Notes: generated by a model from the sequence alone, not told the origin. A stretch of DNA of 64,000 nt from Sodalis sp. Ffu (GCA_024748595.1 CP072944.1:342001-406000); one strand, 5' to 3'. Counted from the stretch's first letter, positions 10,136 through 20,441 are shown. Program-made: numbers and translations.

Positions 10136-10930
10136 CTAGCGTCGATACAGCATTTGGGTGTCTACATGAAATAATAGGCTGAAGTTGGTGGTGATGGTGT
10201 TAGCTAATTTCTCCAGCGTGACGTCTTTCAGCGTTGCTAAATATTCGGCGATGTCATGGACATAGGCTGGTTGGTTCTCTTTGCCCCGGTAAGGAACCGG
10301 TGCAAGATACGGTGCATCTGTCTCCACCAATATACGGTCAAGAGGCACATAGCGTGCCGTCTCACGCAGAGAATTAGCATTGCGAAAGGTGATAATGCCG
10401 GAAAAAGAGATATAAAACCCAAGATCCAGTAACATTCTGGCTGTGTCGCGATCTTCGGTGAAACAGTGCAGTACACCGCTACAGTCGCTGGCTTTTTCTT
10501 CCTTGAGTATGGCTAAGGTATCATCGCGTGCCTGGCGTGTATGTACGATCACTGGTTTATTCTGCTTACGGCCAATGCGGATATGTTGGCGGAATACCTC
10601 TTGTTGCTGCTTTTTGTTGTCCTGCTGGTAGTAATAATCCAGCCCAGTTTCTCCGAGTGCGACCACGCTGGTACTAGCTGCCAAACGACACAATTCAGCA
10701 AAATCATACTGTTCGTCAAGGTTAAGAGGATGAATACCACAGGAAAACAAAATATTGTCTCGGCGCCCGATCATCACGGTCATCTTGTTGAATTTCGGTA
10801 GCGTAGTACAAATCGCCAATATCAATTGTACGTCACGTGCTTTAGCTTTATTCACCACATCATCCACATCTCGGTGGAGCGTGTGGTAATCCAGTTCATC
10901 AAGATGGCAGTGAGAATCTATTAAAAACAT
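10136..10930 (-). CDS. ycfH: TatD-family metal-dependent deoxyribonuclease YcfH
   Basis: This TIM-barrel metal hydrolase of the TatD family is YcfH of the tmk-holB operon, a putative DNase. It has 264 residues (265 in E. coli). Metal-site motifs are present: SHCHLD near residue 6, GETGLDYYY near 90, VHTR near 127, HCFTED near 153 and ETDAPYLAP near 205. It follows holB by 14 bp on the same strand, and the strong hairpin at 9973-10015 probably ends the unit. Confidence 0.93.
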   Translation of the reverse strand: MFLIDSHCHLDELDYHTLHRDVDDVVNKAKARDVQLILAICTTLPKFNKMTVMIGRRDNILFSCGIHPLNLDEQYDFAELCRLAASTSVVALGETGLDYYYQQDNKKQQQEVFRQHIRIGRKQNKPVIVHTRQARDDTLAILKEEKASDCSGVLHCFTEDRDTARMLLDLGFYISFSGIITFRNANSLRETARYVPLDRILVETDAPYLAPVPYRGKENQPAYVHDIAEYLATLKDVTLEKLANTITTNFSLLFHVDTQMLYRR

Positions 10931-10944
10931 AATTTAACTTTATT

Positions 10945-11937
10945 TTAGTGATGTATGCACGGGTGCTGGTAATCTACTCCTAATTTAAGCAAGTAGTGAG
11001 TCAGCAGTAATTCTTGATTAATTCCGTTTATCTGGCACTGGCGTCGGTAGTTCAGCCATTGTTGTAGGTGATTATGCAATATTACGGCAGGCCAGTGGGT
11101 CGCTAAGGCAATGATTAGCTTGGTTTGATCCATATTGACCAGAAAATTTTCCGCTCCTTGCAGCAATTTCAACGCATCTGTCAGTAAGCTGAGCAGCCAG
11201 TATAACGGCGCATCATTCTTATCTTTGTTTAGCAATGGTAGCAGGATTAAGTAATCTCTGTTTACTATGGCTTGTGCCATCGCCGTGCATAGCGCTAAAC
11301 GTTCCTGCCAACACGGTGGCTGCAGCAAAGCTTTTGCCGCCAATGGTGCACCGTCGCACAAACGTAGCGCGGTAGTCGCCTCCTGTAGCTTGTTCGTCGT
11401 TTCCTGCTGTAACCAGCGTAATCCCAGTACTTCCTCAGGTGGCTTTAAAAGCCACTTGAGGCATCGGCTCATCAACGTTGGCAACAGATATGAAGGCTCA
11501 TGACATCCTTGTAAAAAATAGGTCTGTGCCGGTGGTTCTTCCAATGTTTTTAACAATGCGTTGGCTGCCTGCTCAGTCAATTGTTCACTATGAGCCAGCC
11601 ACACTACTTTGGCTCCGCCCTGATGTGCACGGCTGTAGAGATTGCCGACAAGGGTACGGATACTATCTACCCCTAGATTTTCTCGCCCCTTTTCCGGTTT
11701 GAGTTGATAATAATCGGGATGATTACCGGCCTTCATCAGTCGGCAGCTATTACAGACACCACAACTTTTAATCCCATTTGGTTGACGGCAAATCAGCCAA
11801 CGGCTGAGTGCGTAAATTAGCGAGGCTTCGCCGTTACCTTGTTGACTATGTAATAACAGCGCATGATGTCCTTGTCCTTGCTGGTAACGGACTAAGATCT
11901 GACGATAGGGATCGTTTAGCCAGGGATACCATTTCAT
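10945..11937 (-). CDS. holB: DNA polymerase III subunit delta-prime HolB
   Basis: This is the delta-prime subunit of the clamp loader, which helps load the beta sliding clamp. It has 330 residues (334 in E. coli). The zinc-binding cysteines C50, C59, C62 and C65 are intact, as is the AAA-type '[12 protein letters not shown]' segment. I chose the ATG at 11937: it gives the family N-terminus MKWYPWL, has GGAG 8 nt upstream, and overlaps the tmk stop as ATGA. An upstream in-frame start would lie inside tmk. The C-terminal third is more divergent than the rest. Confidence 0.94.
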   Translation of the reverse strand: MKWYPWLNDPYRQILVRYQQGQGHHALLLHSQQGNGEASLIYALSRWLICRQPNGIKSCGVCNSCRLMKAGNHPDYYQLKPEKGRENLGVDSIRTLVGNLYSRAHQGGAKVVWLAHSEQLTEQAANALLKTLEEPPAQTYFLQGCHEPSYLLPTLMSRCLKWLLKPPEEVLGLRWLQQETTNKLQEATTALRLCDGAPLAAKALLQPPCWQERLALCTAMAQAIVNRDYLILLPLLNKDKNDAPLYWLLSLLTDALKLLQGAENFLVNMDQTKLIIALATHWPAVILHNHLQQWLNYRRQCQINGINQELLLTHYLLKLGVDYQHPCIHH

Positions 11938-12575
11938 TGCTGCGTCTCCTGGGCGTTTAGCCACTGTTCAAAACAGCTGCGGATTGTTGCACTGACTTGC
12001 TCTAACGGCCTGCTGGCGTCAATTGTCACGATCCTCGCATCTGCAGCGGCCAGTTCTTGATAACGAGCCCTAGTGCGATTAAAAAAGGCAAGAGACTCCA
12101 CCTCTATACGATCTAGTTTTTCTCGAGCGAGGGCGCGTCCTAGCCCCATAGGCGCTGGCAAATCCAGATAAAGCGTTAGGTGGGGACTAAAATTTTTTAA
12201 TACTATATCATGCAAGGTTTTCAATAGTTTCTTATCGATTCCCCTCCCGCCACCCTGATAAGCTTGTGATGAGAGGTCGTGTCTATCGCCGATCACCCAA
12301 GCGCCGCGTGCCAGTGCTGGTTTAATGATGCTTTCCACCAGCTGCACGCGTGCCGCATAAAACATCAACAGCTCGGCGCGATCGGTGATCTGCTCATATT
12401 CCATCGCTTTCTTAATCAGCTTGCGTAGTGCTTCTGCCAGCGGCGTACCGCCTGGTTCGCGGGTAAATACAAGATTGTTGATACCGTGATAATGCAGGCT
12501 TGCCACCACTTGCTCGATGGCACTGGTTTTACCTGCGCCATCTAGGCCCTCAACTACAATAAATTTACTGTTCAT
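11934..12575 (-). CDS. tmk: thymidylate kinase
   Basis: This enzyme phosphorylates dTMP to dTDP for DNA synthesis. It has 213 residues, the same as E. coli. The P-loop GLDGAGKT lies at 10-17, the TREPGGT motif near 39 and the [17 protein letters not shown] lid and base region near 95-111. It overlaps the end of mltG by about 10 bp at its start, and overlaps holB by 4 bp at its stop. This is a tightly packed, coupled operon. Confidence 0.96.
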   Translation of the reverse strand: MNSKFIVVEGLDGAGKTSAIEQVVASLHYHGINNLVFTREPGGTPLAEALRKLIKKAMEYEQITDRAELLMFYAARVQLVESIIKPALARGAWVIGDRHDLSSQAYQGGGRGIDKKLLKTLHDIVLKNFSPHLTLYLDLPAPMGLGRALAREKLDRIEVESLAFFNRTRARYQELAAADARIVTIDASRPLEQVSATIRSCFEQWLNAQETQQ

Positions 12576-13590
12576 GGTTTCTTTTTTCTTTTTTTCGTTG
12601 ACGATATTGCTGCACTGCCTTGTTATGGCTGGCTAGATTGGTGGTAAATACATGTCCACCACTCCCATTAGCGACGAAATAGAGATAGTTTGTCTTCTCA
12701 GGATGCGCGGCGGCTTCTAAGGCGTCCTGGCTGAGCATAGAGATGGGAGTAGGCGGTAGTCCATTAATGATATAGGTATTGTAAGGCGATGGCTTGGTTA
12801 AATCTTGTCGTGTGATACTACCACGATAGGTTTCCCCTATGCCGTAGATGACCGTCGGATCAGTCTGTAATTTCATCCCGAGACGTAGACGGTTGATAAA
12901 CACCGATGCGATCTTGGCCCGTTCCTGCTTTATCCCCGTTTCTTTTTCGACCATTGAGGCCATGGTCAGCAAATCTTGTGGACTTTTATAGGGGAGGCCA
13001 CCAGCGCGTTGTTGCCAGATGCTCTGCAGACTCTTATCCATACGTTGCCGCGCTCGTTTTAATAATGCGCTGCCGGTCGTATTTGCGGTATAGAGATAGG
13101 TATCTGGATACAAAAAACCTTCCAGAGAAACATTTGTTGATGCTCCCAGCTTGATGGCCAGCGACTGTGGCGTAAGATCTTGCAGATCGTGTTCCATATA
13201 GGGTGCCTTAGCAACGATCTCTAAACATTTTTGCAGCGTCGAACCTTCGATAAAACGAATGGAGAACTGAGCTTCTTTACCGTTGACTAGTAGCTTCAAC
13301 ATCTCGCGTACTGTCATGCCAGGGAGCAGTCGGTAGGTACCAGCTTTAAAATTTGCAAGCTCCGGCTCTACATGAAGCAGCGCGAGTAGCCAAAACAGAT
13401 GTTTTGCCAGTTGTTGTTGACGCATAAGGTTCTTTAGACCTTCTCGGCCAGTTCCGGACGGCAAGGTAAAAATATATTCCTGTTTTAAGTTTAATGTCTC
13501 AGCGGCAAACTGCTTAATCTTTAACAAGCACCCACCAATAAGTGCACACAGCAGCAACGGCAGAATTATTAAATAATGTATTTTTTTCAT
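12565..13590 (-). CDS. mltG: endolytic murein transglycosylase MltG
   Basis: This inner-membrane lytic transglycosylase cuts nascent glycan strands and sets their length. It has 341 residues (340 in E. coli). One N-terminal membrane anchor (7-27) is followed by a LysM-like region and the YceG catalytic domain. The catalytic Glu is E217 in MVEKETG, followed by [20 protein letters not shown]. In E. coli pabC lies directly upstream; here 2.2 kb of decayed DNA precedes the gene, so it probably needs a new promoter (inference). Confidence 0.95.
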   Translation of the reverse strand: MKKIHYLIILPLLLCALIGGCLLKIKQFAAETLNLKQEYIFTLPSGTGREGLKNLMRQQQLAKHLFWLLALLHVEPELANFKAGTYRLLPGMTVREMLKLLVNGKEAQFSIRFIEGSTLQKCLEIVAKAPYMEHDLQDLTPQSLAIKLGASTNVSLEGFLYPDTYLYTANTTGSALLKRARQRMDKSLQSIWQQRAGGLPYKSPQDLLTMASMVEKETGIKQERAKIASVFINRLRLGMKLQTDPTVIYGIGETYRGSITRQDLTKPSPYNTYIINGLPPTPISMLSQDALEAAAHPEKTNYLYFVANGSGGHVFTTNLASHNKAVQQYRQRKKEKRNHEQ

Positions 13591-14484
13591 TGATCAATTA
13601 ACTTTTCGTATCAGGACAGTAGAACATCGATCAAAAATAATTTACCGTTTCGCATTGATAAAGCATGCGAATGCTATTGACTGGAATAGTATCTGTTTGG
13701 ATAGCGATGCTACCAATGGAATTTTCCGGCAACAGAATATTAGATACATCTTTTAATTTACTTACTGTAATACTTCATGACCTCTCGTGACCCTTTCCAA
13801 GCCAATACTGGTAGCAACCATCAAGGCTCGTTTTGCTTGTAGCTCAGCAAGAGAGGTAAACCCTAACAACAGCGTTGTAGCACTGTGCTAAAACATCTGT
13901 TGTTACATGTAGGGCACGATCGATTTCCTTATTAGGGGATCTGTCAGTACATCCTTTCTCTTGCGTAAGAGGGCTAGCAAATAATAAAAATGGCCCTATA
14001 ATAGGTCCACATTAATATTTTACGTTTAAAGAGCACGGAATACTAGTTGATCTTCTATTAATGCTGCAGAGAGTTGCACAGTACGTGAACCCATTATCCT
14101 TAAATAGGCACACTTTTTTTGCATATAATCCATATCACTGCCCTCATCGAGTTATCCAGCTTAATGCTCGAAGGTACCAGCGATCACGTTATGTAGCTTT
14201 ATGTATTTATGAACGCTATTTACGCCAATCAACAAAATTTATCACTTTAAAGTAGATGTTCTTACCAAGCTGTTTTAGCATGTTCGAACTTTTTCAGTAT
14301 CATAACTCTTGTATCCCCGTTTATCAGAAAGCCGGGGTGACTGGTCTTAAGATCCATTTATCATGTGGTAGAGCGCTTACTTATCGATAGCATGCGGTGG
14401 GCAGTATAAATGCTTTAGCCCGGCAGTCCATATATAATGACAGATAATCCCATTATATGTATTTCAGCACGGTAGTGGACGGGA

Positions 14485-15420
14485 ATTTATTAAATAAATT
14501 CGATTTTTCTAATATCAAGGATAGATCATCAACTTTTTCATAAAAATCATCTTTTATGGCAAAAAAATTTAAATCACTAATTAGACTAGCGATAACAACG
14601 CCATTATTAAATGAGATTCACTGACGCTCTGGTTGGATATCTGAGTCATAAGTTGCTTGGTATGCGAGAATTAAACTGCTCAAAGGAAAGTGTTCAACAC
14701 ATTATTTAGTAAATATCTATTACTCCTGTGTTGTGATATGGAAATAAATTTCAGATCGGATGTTGCCTAGCTTACAAAATTTTAGAGTTTATTTTTAATT
14801 TATAAATTTCTTTTATCTTTGGCTTTACCGTTGTTTGGAGTTCATCTGCATCAATAAACAGGATAAAATGTGAATATCATGAAGAAACTTTGATACATGG
14901 TAAAATTGCTTATTTGCTATTGACGTTATTGGGCAGAAAGGTTTTTGGTGAAGGCGAATGAAAAATTAGAATAGCATCATGTCTGGGGCGGATATGTAGG
15001 TAATTGTTGACACTTGTGTATACGATTACAATATTATTTGGTTGCTTGTAGCAACTATGCTAAAAAATTAACGAAGCGATACTTTGATAGGGATTAGATA
15101 TTCAGGTAGATGGCTAAAATTAGACTGTTGCTTTTTTTACGTTGAAAAAAGTATCTTGTTATTGATTTGGATAATGCTGATATACATTAAGAGTTATCTA
15201 ATAAAGGTTTAACAGTAAATAATAAATATTAAAATAATATGGTTAGTTATTCATTAACGTTTTTTGCAAAGATAAACTCGCGAATAAAATAGTTACTCGC
15301 TAAATTATAGATATGATTAGATTACGATACCCAGTTAGGATAAGCCCTATGATAGTAGGTGCATTAAATAAGATAATTTGTCTAGCAAGTATGCCTGTAA
15401 CGAAAAAAGGAGACGAGTCA
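14485..15420 (+). mobile_element. near full-length decayed IS5-family (IS903-like) element
   Basis: The left end has a terminal-repeat-like AAATAAATTCGATTTTTC (about 14492-14509). An ATG at 14556 then opens MAKKFKSLI, like the family start MAKQKFKITNW. KVFGEGE-stop-KI lies near 14940 (family KVFGEGEWKV). A C-terminal trace 'LRYPV' followed by 'GALNKI' near 15325-15375 corresponds to 'LRDYDAQ...RALNKM'. Its position suggests it inserted in or near fabF. It carries many stops and frameshifts and is not mobile. Confidence 0.7.
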
Positions 15421-15439
15421 TCGATTGGTTAATCGCAAA

Positions 15440-15716
15440 CAACAGTAAAGAATAATGTTTTATCAATATACTCTTAGTTCCGATATAGACGTCATTCTGT
15501 TCAGTTAACACCAAGTAAAATCCTATCCTTATTGAGTGTTGGTTGTTTGCTATATTGGATGACAACATCTATTTTACGCAGTATTAAAAATGTAGTTGAT
15601 TACAGGTCGGTGCTACTCCGTTTGGCAAGGGTGCACTCCACGTAGAGTTTACAGATTGCTATTAGAAGACACTTTGCCAAGTGTAGTCATAATTGTTCGA
15701 CGGTTGGATCCGTTTA
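15440..15716 (-). pseudogene. fabF: fabF pseudogene (beta-ketoacyl-ACP synthase II), 5' part
   Basis: Starting about 80 bp past the acpP stop, the minus strand reads RRTIMTTLGKVSSNSNL, a stop, then TLRGVHPCQTE. This aligns with the FabF N-terminus [31 protein letters not shown]. Further downstream a piece near 15470-15560 (IRIG...LTEQND) may match 'RIGAAIGSG...LIEEN'. Stops and frameshifts make it nonfunctional, and the active-site Cys region is not seen. The adjacent IS5-like remnant probably ended or followed its inactivation. Confidence 0.7.
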
Positions 15717-15752
15717 TTCTTCAGGAAGGGGAACAATAATTTTATGTGGAAC

Positions 15753-15785
15753 AAAAAAACTTAGGCGGTCAAATGACCGCCTAAG
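15753..15785 (-). terminator. Rho-independent terminator of acpP
   Basis: On the minus strand a perfect 12-bp stem (CTTAGGCGGTCA with TGACCGCCTAAG, 15760-15771 and 15774-15785) with a 2-nt minimal loop is followed by seven T (15753-15759). It starts about 10 bp after the acpP stop. This is a textbook terminator, so acpP transcription ends before the fabF pseudogene. Confidence 0.92.
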
Positions 15786-15795
15786 AGATGTTCAC

Positions 15796-16032
15796 TTATT
15801 GCTGACTGGCCTGAATGAAATCAATTGCTGCTTGAACAGTAGTGATTTTTTCAGCTTCTTCATCAGGAATTTCAGTATCAAACTCTTCTTCCAACGCCAT
15901 TACTAGCTCAACGGTGTCAAGAGAGTCAGCGCCGAGATCATCAACGAAAGAAGCATTATTTACAACTTCTTCTTTTTTAACGCCTAGTTGCTCAGCGATG
16001 ATTGCCTTAACGCTTTCTTCGATAGTGCTCAT
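15796..16032 (-). CDS. acpP: acyl carrier protein
   Basis: This is the carrier of growing acyl chains in fatty-acid synthesis. It has 78 residues, the family length. The phosphopantetheine attachment site is S37 in GADSLDTVE. The protein is strongly acidic and almost identical to E. coli ACP. AGGA lies upstream of the ATG, and a strong terminator follows. Unlike in E. coli, fabG is about 1.1 kb upstream rather than close by, so acpP must rely on its own promoter. Confidence 0.97.
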   Translation of the reverse strand: MSTIEESVKAIIAEQLGVKKEEVVNNASFVDDLGADSLDTVELVMALEEEFDTEIPDEEAEKITTVQAAIDFIQASQQ

Positions 16033-17113
16033 ACTCTTAAATTTCCTATCAAAACTCGCTTATGCGATGGTTTTTGTAGTGTATAAAATGTTGAAAAAGA
16101 TGCAACTAAATCACGGCTGATCAAAACACGATTTTTTGCTATTTTACGGTTTTACCGCAAATAATTTCCTGATACACATTTGTATAATTACTGTAGTAGA
16201 TTTGAACGATATTGAAAATAAATATTGGTCATAAGATAATAACTTCATAGTTCGCAATCCTATTTAGTTTTCATTCGGGTTGTTATTCGTTTTTTAGTAG
16301 TACGCCAGGAAACTGAGTGTCGTGAGGCATGCTCAAAAAATCAGGCAATAAAATTTTCTTTGCCATAACAGCACCGGTTTATTGTTCTAGCTGGGCTTAT
16401 CAATCACAATGCCATCATTGCTCAACATCACTCACTTGCCGCTCACAGCCTCTTTAGAATATATATTAAAGCAACCTATCCATTCACTAATTTATTACTA
16501 GCGATTTATGGCCCAGCGTAAAATAGTCCTTGGCGTTATCCTATTTCGCGCATGGTGATAGTTACAAACCACTTTGGAAATGTTAAGGATAATATCCTGT
16601 AGGTCATGTTCGAGTGCAACCAGGGCTAGATTCACCGGTTGCATCAAAATTCGCTAAGGCCTATAAGGCCTACAAACAATTTGAGCAGTAAACAAACTGG
16701 AAAGCGCAAGTAGCGTGAGCTACTAGTTACTATTCGTCTTTAATATTACCATGTGCATCTGATGGAATCGCTTCATACGGGAGGCGGTTGACACGGTTCA
16801 TAGTGGTTGTTAGTAATGTCATAAGTGACGAATTGTCTATTTTATGGATTCAATGACTCCTCTACCACTAATGAATATTCCCTCATATAGTGGTAAGGGC
16901 GTGTATAACAACTATGGGTACTTTGTTGGCTAATAAGAACGCGCATTACTATACGTCATTCACGCTAACTGGCTAAATTTGAGTATCGGTTCAACCAGCG
17001 CTATGATTTGGATGTACTAAAATATACCGCAGCCGCGCTGAGAACACTGCCGATGTTGTCCAGCTGTTAAAGATGGTTGAAGTTATATGCAATTAGAAAT
17101 GATGTTTCCTATT
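16033..17113. other. expanded acpP-fabG intergenic region
   Basis: In E. coli this gap is about 0.2 kb; here it is 1.1 kb. The right end (16916-17095) carries a transposase-like remnant in plus orientation, which suggests that an insertion event enlarged the gap. A short direct repeat aaggccta lies at about 16656-16671. The acpP promoter must lie in the left few hundred bases, but I cannot place it securely. Confidence 0.6.
16916..17095 (+). mobile_element. C-terminal remnant of an IS1595-like transposase
   Basis: Read on the plus strand with one frameshift, the segment gives 'GTLLANKNAHYYT' and then 'LAKFEYRFNQRYDLDVL'. It ends 'LRTLPMLSSC', a stop, 'RWLKLYA'. The order resembles the end of IS1595/ISXO2-type transposases ('GTYH...RYL.EF.YRFNRR.DL...PRLL..A..T.PMPYRLL..AE.YA'). 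Family assignment is from memory of the motif. The rest of the element is too eroded to read. Confidence 0.5.
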
Positions 17114-17848
17114 TTATGGCATATACATACCACCATTGACATGTATAGTTTCGCCTGTAATGTATGATGCTTCATCAGAAGCAAAAAAAACTACAGCACT
17201 GGCGATTTCTTTCGGATCGCCAAGACGATTTGCTGGAATCTGGGATAAAATATCTGTACGATCTTTATCCATCAAGGCTTCAGTCATATCGGTGGCGATA
17301 AAGCCTGGTGCCACTACGTTGACTGTAATGCCGCGCGAAGCAACTTCACAGGCCAGTGATTTACTAAAGCCGATTAAGCCTGCTTTGGCTGCAGCATAAT
17401 TGGTTTGTCCAGCATTGCCCATAGAACCTACGACAGAACCAATAGTAATAATTCTACCGTAACGTTTTTTTATCATCGCTCGTATTACTGCTTTGGACAT
17501 ACGATATACAGAAGTTAAATTTGTATCTAAAATAGATTGCCATTCATTTTCATTCATGCGTATCAGAAGATTATCACGCGTAATACCTGCGTTATTCACT
17601 AAAATATCCGCGTCGCCAAATTCTGCTCGCATTTTCTTTAAAAAGATCTCAATAGAGTCTTGGTTGGAAATATTTAGTTGCATTCCTTTGCCACTATTGC
17701 CCAGATACACGCTAATGGTCGCCGCGCCCCTTTCACTGGTGGCAGTACCAACGATTGTGGCACCGCGCGCCATCAGCATTTCTGCAATTGCGCGCCCAAT
17801 GCCTCGATTAGCGCCGGTCACCAGCACAATTTTTCCTTTGAAATTCAT
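17114..17848 (-). CDS. fabG: 3-oxoacyl-ACP reductase FabG
   Basis: This enzyme performs the NADPH-dependent reduction of beta-ketoacyl-ACP in fatty-acid elongation. It has 244 residues, the same as E. coli. The Rossmann motif TGANRGIG lies at 11-18, NNAG near 85, and the catalytic triad is S138, Y151 and K155. The ATG at 17848 gives the family start MNFKGK and follows the fabD stop by 1 nt (TGAGATG). An upstream ATG at 17866 lies inside fabD and has no ribosome binding site. It belongs to the fabH-fabD-fabG unit. Confidence 0.97.
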   Translation of the reverse strand: MNFKGKIVLVTGANRGIGRAIAEMLMARGATIVGTATSERGAATISVYLGNSGKGMQLNISNQDSIEIFLKKMRAEFGDADILVNNAGITRDNLLIRMNENEWQSILDTNLTSVYRMSKAVIRAMIKKRYGRIITIGSVVGSMGNAGQTNYAAAKAGLIGFSKSLACEVASRGITVNVVAPGFIATDMTEALMDKDRTDILSQIPANRLGDPKEIASAVVFFASDEASYITGETIHVNGGMYMP

Positions 17849-17849
17849 C

Positions 17850-18791
17850 TCAACCCCAATATTCATGTTTAATCATTGCGGCTAGTGATGCCGGATCGTT
17901 CACCGCCGCGCTAGAAAGGTTCTGTACAATACGTTTAGTTAGCCTGGTAAGGACCTTGCCAGGCCCAATCTCTAGCAATAGTTTAACGTCCTGAGCGGCT
18001 AGGTATTCCACTGTTTCGGTCCAGCGAACAGGATTATAAAGTTGACGTACCAGGGCTAGGCGGATGGAAGTTGGATCCTGTGTGGCACGCACATCGACGT
18101 TGTTCACCACAGGTATACGTGGTACGCAAAAAGTTATCGATTCTAATGTCTTAGCTAGTTTTTCAGCCGCTGGCTTCATCAACACACAGTGTGCCGGTAC
18201 GCTAATTGGTAAAGGTAGCGCGCGTTTGGCCCCAGCTTTTTTACAGACGATACCTGCGCGTTCCACGGCTTCTTTATGACCAGCGATAACTACCTGTCCC
18301 GGTGAATTAAAATTTACAGGCGAAACGATTTGCCCCTGTGCCGCTTGTGCACAGGCTTCAGCAATCGAGTCATTATCCAGCCCGATAATAGCGCACATCG
18401 CACCTATCCCGGTAGGCACTGTTTTTTGCATTATTGTACTACGTAGTATCACCAGCTTAATTGCGGTGGCAAAATCCAATGCCCCAGAGCAGACTAGCGC
18501 CGAGTATTCTCCTAGGCTGTGACCAGCCATTAGCTTCGGCATCTGACCGCCTTGCTGCTGCCAGACTCGCCAGATAGCCACTGAGGACGTCAGTATCGCC
18601 GGCTGGGTCCTACAGGTTTTATTCAGTTCTTTTGTCGGTCCTTGTTGAACCAACTGCCATAAATCATAATCTAGAATGGCTGATGTTTCTGCGAAAGTCG
18701 CTTTGACTAGCGCATGATGTGCCGCGAGTTCCGCCAGCATACCTATTGTATGGGATCCTTGTCCCGGAAATACCATGGCGAATATAGTCAT
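17850..18791 (-). CDS. fabD: malonyl-CoA:ACP transacylase FabD
   Basis: This enzyme transfers malonyl from CoA to ACP for chain elongation. It has 313 residues (309 in E. coli). The nucleophile is S92 in GHSLG, the catalytic His is H201 in VPAHC, and the N-terminal FPGQGS is present. The ATG at 18791 gives the family N-terminus, with a modest GGA upstream; a TTG 18 bp earlier is in frame but unlikely. It sits 18 bp after fabH and 1 nt before fabG. Confidence 0.96.
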   Translation of the reverse strand: MTIFAMVFPGQGSHTIGMLAELAAHHALVKATFAETSAILDYDLWQLVQQGPTKELNKTCRTQPAILTSSVAIWRVWQQQGGQMPKLMAGHSLGEYSALVCSGALDFATAIKLVILRSTIMQKTVPTGIGAMCAIIGLDNDSIAEACAQAAQGQIVSPVNFNSPGQVVIAGHKEAVERAGIVCKKAGAKRALPLPISVPAHCVLMKPAAEKLAKTLESITFCVPRIPVVNNVDVRATQDPTSIRLALVRQLYNPVRWTETVEYLAAQDVKLLLEIGPGKVLTRLTKRIVQNLSSAAVNDPASLAAMIKHEYWG

Positions 18792-18809
18792 TATTATTTT
18801 TCCTATCAA

Positions 18810-19763
18810 TTAAAACCGCATCAGTGCCGAACCCCAGGTGAATCCGCCACCAAATGCTTCTAGTAGAACCAGTTGACCTGGTTTAATTCGTCCATCGCGT
18901 ATTGCTTCATCCAACGCTAGAGGCACCGAAGCGGCAGAAGTGTTACCATGCCTGTCCAGGGTAACTACTACTTTTTCCATCCCTATTCCCAGACGTTTTG
19001 CGGTGCCGGAAATAATACGCAGGTTAGCTTGATGGGGAACCAACCAATCCAGTTCGTCGCGATTAAGATTATTGGCGGCCAGGGCTTCATCCACAATATG
19101 TGCCATCTCGGTAACTGCGACTTTGAATACCTCGTTGCCCGACATGGTTAAATAGGCGAAGGTGGTGGGATCGATCCGGTTATGATAAGGTAGTGTCAAT
19201 AGATCTCCATAGCGGCCATCGGCGTGCAAATGTGTGGAAATAATTCCCGGTGTTTCTGAACGGCCTAGTAGCACTGCACCGGCACCATCACCGAACAAAA
19301 TCAATGTGCCGCGATCATTAGGATCCAAGGTGTGACTCAGTGTGTCGGAGCCAATAACCAACGCGTATTTAACCGTGCCATGTTTAACATATTGATCCGC
19401 GATACTCAACGCATAGGCAAAGCCGGCGCAAGCTGCCGCCAGATCAAAGGCGATGCTATCGCCAACGCCCAAATTGCGCTGTATCTGGCAAGCAGAGCTG
19501 GGGAAAGCATGGCTAGCTGACGTCGTGGCAGCAATGATCATATCGATTTTATCCGCTTTAACACCAGCCATTTTCAGTGCTTGTTCGGCGGCGTAATGAC
19601 CCATGTTAGAGACGGTTTCATCGGCTCCGGCGATACGGCGTTCTCGAATACCGGTTCGAGTGACAATCCATTCATTTGATGTATCCACCATTTTTTCTAG
19701 GTCTGCGTTAGACCGGATATGTGCCGGAAGGTAGCTCCCGGTACCGAGAATCTTAGTAAACAT
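18810..19763 (-). CDS. fabH: beta-ketoacyl-ACP synthase III FabH
   Basis: This enzyme starts fatty-acid synthesis by condensing acetyl-CoA with malonyl-ACP. It has 317 residues, the same as E. coli. The active-site Cys is C112 in AAACAGF, with His in VPHQAN and Asn in HGNTSAAS near 244 and 274. The gene upstream in E. coli, plsX, survives only as a pseudogene, so fabH is now the first intact gene of this unit. Confidence 0.97.
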   Translation of the reverse strand: MFTKILGTGSYLPAHIRSNADLEKMVDTSNEWIVTRTGIRERRIAGADETVSNMGHYAAEQALKMAGVKADKIDMIIAATTSASHAFPSSACQIQRNLGVGDSIAFDLAAACAGFAYALSIADQYVKHGTVKYALVIGSDTLSHTLDPNDRGTLILFGDGAGAVLLGRSETPGIISTHLHADGRYGDLLTLPYHNRIDPTTFAYLTMSGNEVFKVAVTEMAHIVDEALAANNLNRDELDWLVPHQANLRIISGTAKRLGIGMEKVVVTLDRHGNTSAASVPLALDEAIRDGRIKPGQLVLLEAFGGGFTWGSALMRF

Positions 19764-19819
19764 GTACTCTTATTACTCTTGGATAATACTTTATCCAGGC
19801 TTGCGGTTTTGTTCACTCC

Positions 19820-20010
19820 TCAGGAATCAACGCTCCACTGCTTGGATTGCTGTTCGATAGTGGCGGAAGACGCACACTGATTTGTAGTACCGTGCTTAAT
19901 CACGGTACTATGCAAATTTATCAGGTTAGCACAATTATATTGATCGGAATTCAATTGACCGAATTAACGAACGAGGTTTTTATTCAGTTTTACCCCTGTC
20001 ACCAACTCAC
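19820..20010 (-). pseudogene. plsX: plsX pseudogene (phosphate acyltransferase), 3' part
   Basis: The minus strand reads HSTVIKHGTTNQCASSATIEQ, aligning with the PlsX C-terminus ([25 protein letters not shown]). A frame-shifted 'IPIN' trace lies just upstream where the family has NPDQYNGA. It sits exactly where plsX is found, between rpmF and fabH. The remaining roughly 680 bp is far shorter than a full gene. The N-terminal half was not recognisable. PlsB can supply the first acylation of glycerol phosphate in relatives, but whether it is present here is unknown. Confidence 0.75.
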
Positions 20011-20351
20011 TCTGTTTAACGCTGTATTCATGACGATGTCAACATGACAAAGAATTCTTATCACCCTTTCCATGGTTCTTAATGTGACGTTACTAGGGTT
20101 TAGCACTATTTATCAGCCCCATTAACCAGTATTTACAGAGCTGCAGCAGCCGTATACTCCCTGTCTTTAATAAGTTCAAATGTATCACGAATCTAGCTTC
20201 GAATAATTTGTGACGGTTTTTGTTGATAATCGATGTAGCGAGAATGACCATCAAATGTTCCAGAAAAACAGAATCGATTTTACCAATATATAAGGATTAA
20301 TAGCTGCGGGATTATCGATAAACAGCAGTTTAATTTGCGGATAGTTAAGAA

Positions 20352-20370
20352 GTGCCTGCAAAGCAGGCAC
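20352..20370 (-). terminator. hairpin downstream of rpmF
   Basis: GTGCCTGC (20352-20359) pairs perfectly with GCAGGCAC (20363-20370) across a 3-nt loop, 72 bp past the rpmF stop. The minus strand continues TTCTTAAC, so the T-run is weak. It could be a terminator that now separates rpmF from the dead plsX. Confidence 0.5.
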
Positions 20371-20441
20371 ACGACAGGACCTAAATAACTACTTATGTAA
20401 TCTAACGCTAAATATTAGAGTATTAATGTATTGCCTAAGAA

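Larger units (their letters stand above)
13591..15795. other. gene-free stretch where pabC and fabF were lost
   Basis: By E. coli order this interval should carry fabF and pabC. The 5' part of fabF is readable as a pseudogene (15440-15716). A nearly full-length decayed IS5-like element (14485-15420) lies immediately downstream of it. The segment 13591-14480 gives only weak, frame-broken text on the minus strand that I cannot assign to pabC with confidence. Confidence 0.6.

Noticed and set aside
15347-15568. 73-residue minus-strand frame next to acpP
   Set aside because: Not a gene in its own right: it overlaps the fabF relic and the end of an IS relic.
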